The notes beneath the pieces are model-generated. The model was given only the letters and a program-made list of their open reading frames with translations. It did not search any database and was not told the DNA's origin. Position numbers and translations under genes: made by a program. From the NCBI GenBank assembly GCA_013399115.1, contig VXAA01007203.1, forward strand, positions 486,657 to 550,656: 64,000 nt of DNA, given 5' to 3'. The stretch comes from Anseranas semipalmata. Taxonomy: Eukaryota; Chordata; Aves; Anseriformes; Anseranatidae. Positions 62,701 through 64,000 of this stretch are shown piece by piece (the stretch's first letter is position 1; the number at the start of each line of letters is the position of its first letter).

Positions 62701-62799
62701 TAGGGATTTAGGCATCGTGGTGGGCAGTCAAGTGCTCCCCGCCATCTTCCAGCACCTAAATTAAACCTGCCAGTGTACTAACTGGAAATTAGGCAGCAG

Positions 62800-63240
62800 C
62801 TTGAGTCAAGTCCAACTCATTGCTGCAGGGGCATGACCAACTCCGCCTGTGTCCTACCCAAACAGAAGTTCTGCAACCTGTCCTTGAAAAAATCCCAATA
62901 ATGGGGACTTCACAGTCAGCCCAGCCAACTAACTCCAGCACTTCATAATCCTCATCCTTCAAAAGCTCTCCCTGCACCCATCTTGCTACAGTTTACAACC
63001 CTTGGTTTTTGGCTGCTCCACCTGGTCATGGAGAAGGCATCGTTCCCTTCCTTTGCTCAGCAGCTCTTCATGAATTTGTGGACCTACAGCCCCTCCATCT
63101 CCTGCTCTTCAGATTGCACAGACCCAGGTCCTCCACTTCTGCAGTCCTGCCAGCCGTCACCTCTCCCTGGACCCTTCCAGCTGGTGCAGCTCTGTCCTGA
63201 AACGTGGCCCCTAAGGCTGGTCCTGCTCCATCTAACACCT
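62800..63240 (-). mobile_element. Old CR1-like LINE remnant
   Basis: Read on the plus strand it follows the order of an inverted CR1: CCTTGAAAAAATCCCAATAA and TGGGGACTTCACAG, then CTCCCTGCACCCATCTTGC, then CTCTCCCTGGACCCTTCCAG and GTCCTGAAACGTGG. Similarity is patchy and the call is by eye. Confidence 0.4.
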
Positions 63241-64000
63241 TCCCTGCCCATGGCTTCAGGTTTTCACCCATCTTTTGCTGCTCCAGTAAAACGTCTGCTG
63301 CCTTCATCACAGCACCTCGCAGGTCCTGTGCCCGGGGATGGTTAATTTCAGATCCGCCCTCGAATTGGCTCTTCCCCATCAGTTCTGCGTAGCTGGCTAT
63401 CCCTGCCCCAAGGGTGGCACCATGGTCTCGTCTCCATTAAAATGCATTCCATTTTTTCATGCTGTTTCCCCTGTTTCTTACAATTGCTTTGAATTTAACA
63501 CATTCCCTGGCAGCACGTAGCAGAGTCTCCAGAAGTGCCTGGTCCCATGGAAAGGCAGCAGGAGTTCAGGGATTCGGACATTTTGGAAAATCCCATCCCA
63601 AAGCTCTCGAAAAAAAACAGACACTGCTGACAGCAGGCTTTGCTTGGTCTACAACCCCCTGAGCCAGCTTTATGGAGTTGTTCCTCCAAGCCTCCAAAGG
63701 CTGATCCTTGTGCATCCTCCTCCAGATGCAGCACCACAGCCAAGCTGCCAGGTGGGATCGCAGACTTCGGGACAAGCCATACGGGCGCACGCACAGCAGC
63801 GTGCCCGCGCCTATAGCACGCTGAGCCAGCAGCAAGGAAGATGTTGCACGCTATGCGCCCGGCTGGTCAGCCACTGAAAATCTGTCCTGAACAGGGCTGA
63901 CTTGCGAAAATGCTAAGCACAGCTCTGTCCCTAAACCTCTGCCAAGCATCCCTTTAATGCTCTCAAAAGGCAGATTACCTGCAAGCGATGCTCCATCGGC

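Larger units (their letters stand above)
54910..64000 (-). other. Upstream ZC3H3 intron sequence, no exon recognised
   Basis: The next upstream exon must end with one base of the codon completed at 54909. I looked on the minus strand for the conserved ZC3H3 segment that precedes this exon and did not find it, so the preceding exon probably lies past 64000. The region holds A-runs at 57279-57291, 58338-58357 and 62587-62602, an AAAT microsatellite, a 47-48 bp minisatellite and an old CR1-like fragment. Confidence 0.6.

Noticed and set aside
1..64000. CRISPR array, tRNA, rRNA, LTR element or other special system
   Set aside because: I saw no regularly spaced repeats of the CRISPR kind, no tRNA-like fold by eye and no LTR pair. 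The window is ordinary avian intron and flank sequence apart from ZC3H3.

Overview
This is nuclear DNA from a bird. The main signs are many CR1 LINE fragments ending in the typical avian ATTCTATGAT-type tail, long introns, and one spliced vertebrate gene. I cannot name the species. There is no bacterial, phage, plasmid or CRISPR content, and I did not find a new multigene system.

The only protein-coding gene I can support is ZC3H3 (zinc finger CCCH-type 3, also called Smicl) on the minus strand. Eight coding exons lie between 54909 and 5937, and I placed every splice junction from the sequence. All codon phases close and give 312 complete codons plus a stop. They encode the end of the region before the fingers, all five CCCH zinc fingers, the [10 protein letters not shown] motif, and the C-terminus ending KPRL. 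The large N-terminal coding part and the promoter are not visible and must lie beyond 64000.

Layout: 1-5690 is the flank downstream of ZC3H3, GC-rich and without a recognisable gene. By human synteny it may be the upstream flank of MAFA, which is inference. 5690-5936 is a probable short 3' UTR with a poly(A) signal. 5937-6137 holds the last two exons around a 100-bp intron. 6138-19529 is an intron of 13.4 kb. 19530-22029 holds two exons for the C-terminal linker and finger 5. 22030-41436 is an intron of 19.4 kb. 41437-54909 holds the exons for fingers 1 to 4 and the preceding segment. 54910-64000 is intron or upstream sequence with a minisatellite, microsatellites and an old LINE.

Non-genic content is mostly CR1: a long minus-strand copy with an open reverse-transcriptase frame (45.6-46.6 kb), two GC-rich copies that are nearly identical in their bodies (31.7 and 48.5 kb), a head-to-head pair (52.0-52.8 kb), and several short 3' tails. 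Two older LINE remnants (16.7 and 27.3 kb) look pre-avian. The most interesting items are the mosaic identity of the two CR1 copies, the two ZC3H3 donors sharing an unusual GTCTGTA sequence, and the 47-48 bp minisatellite at 59.4-59.8 kb.
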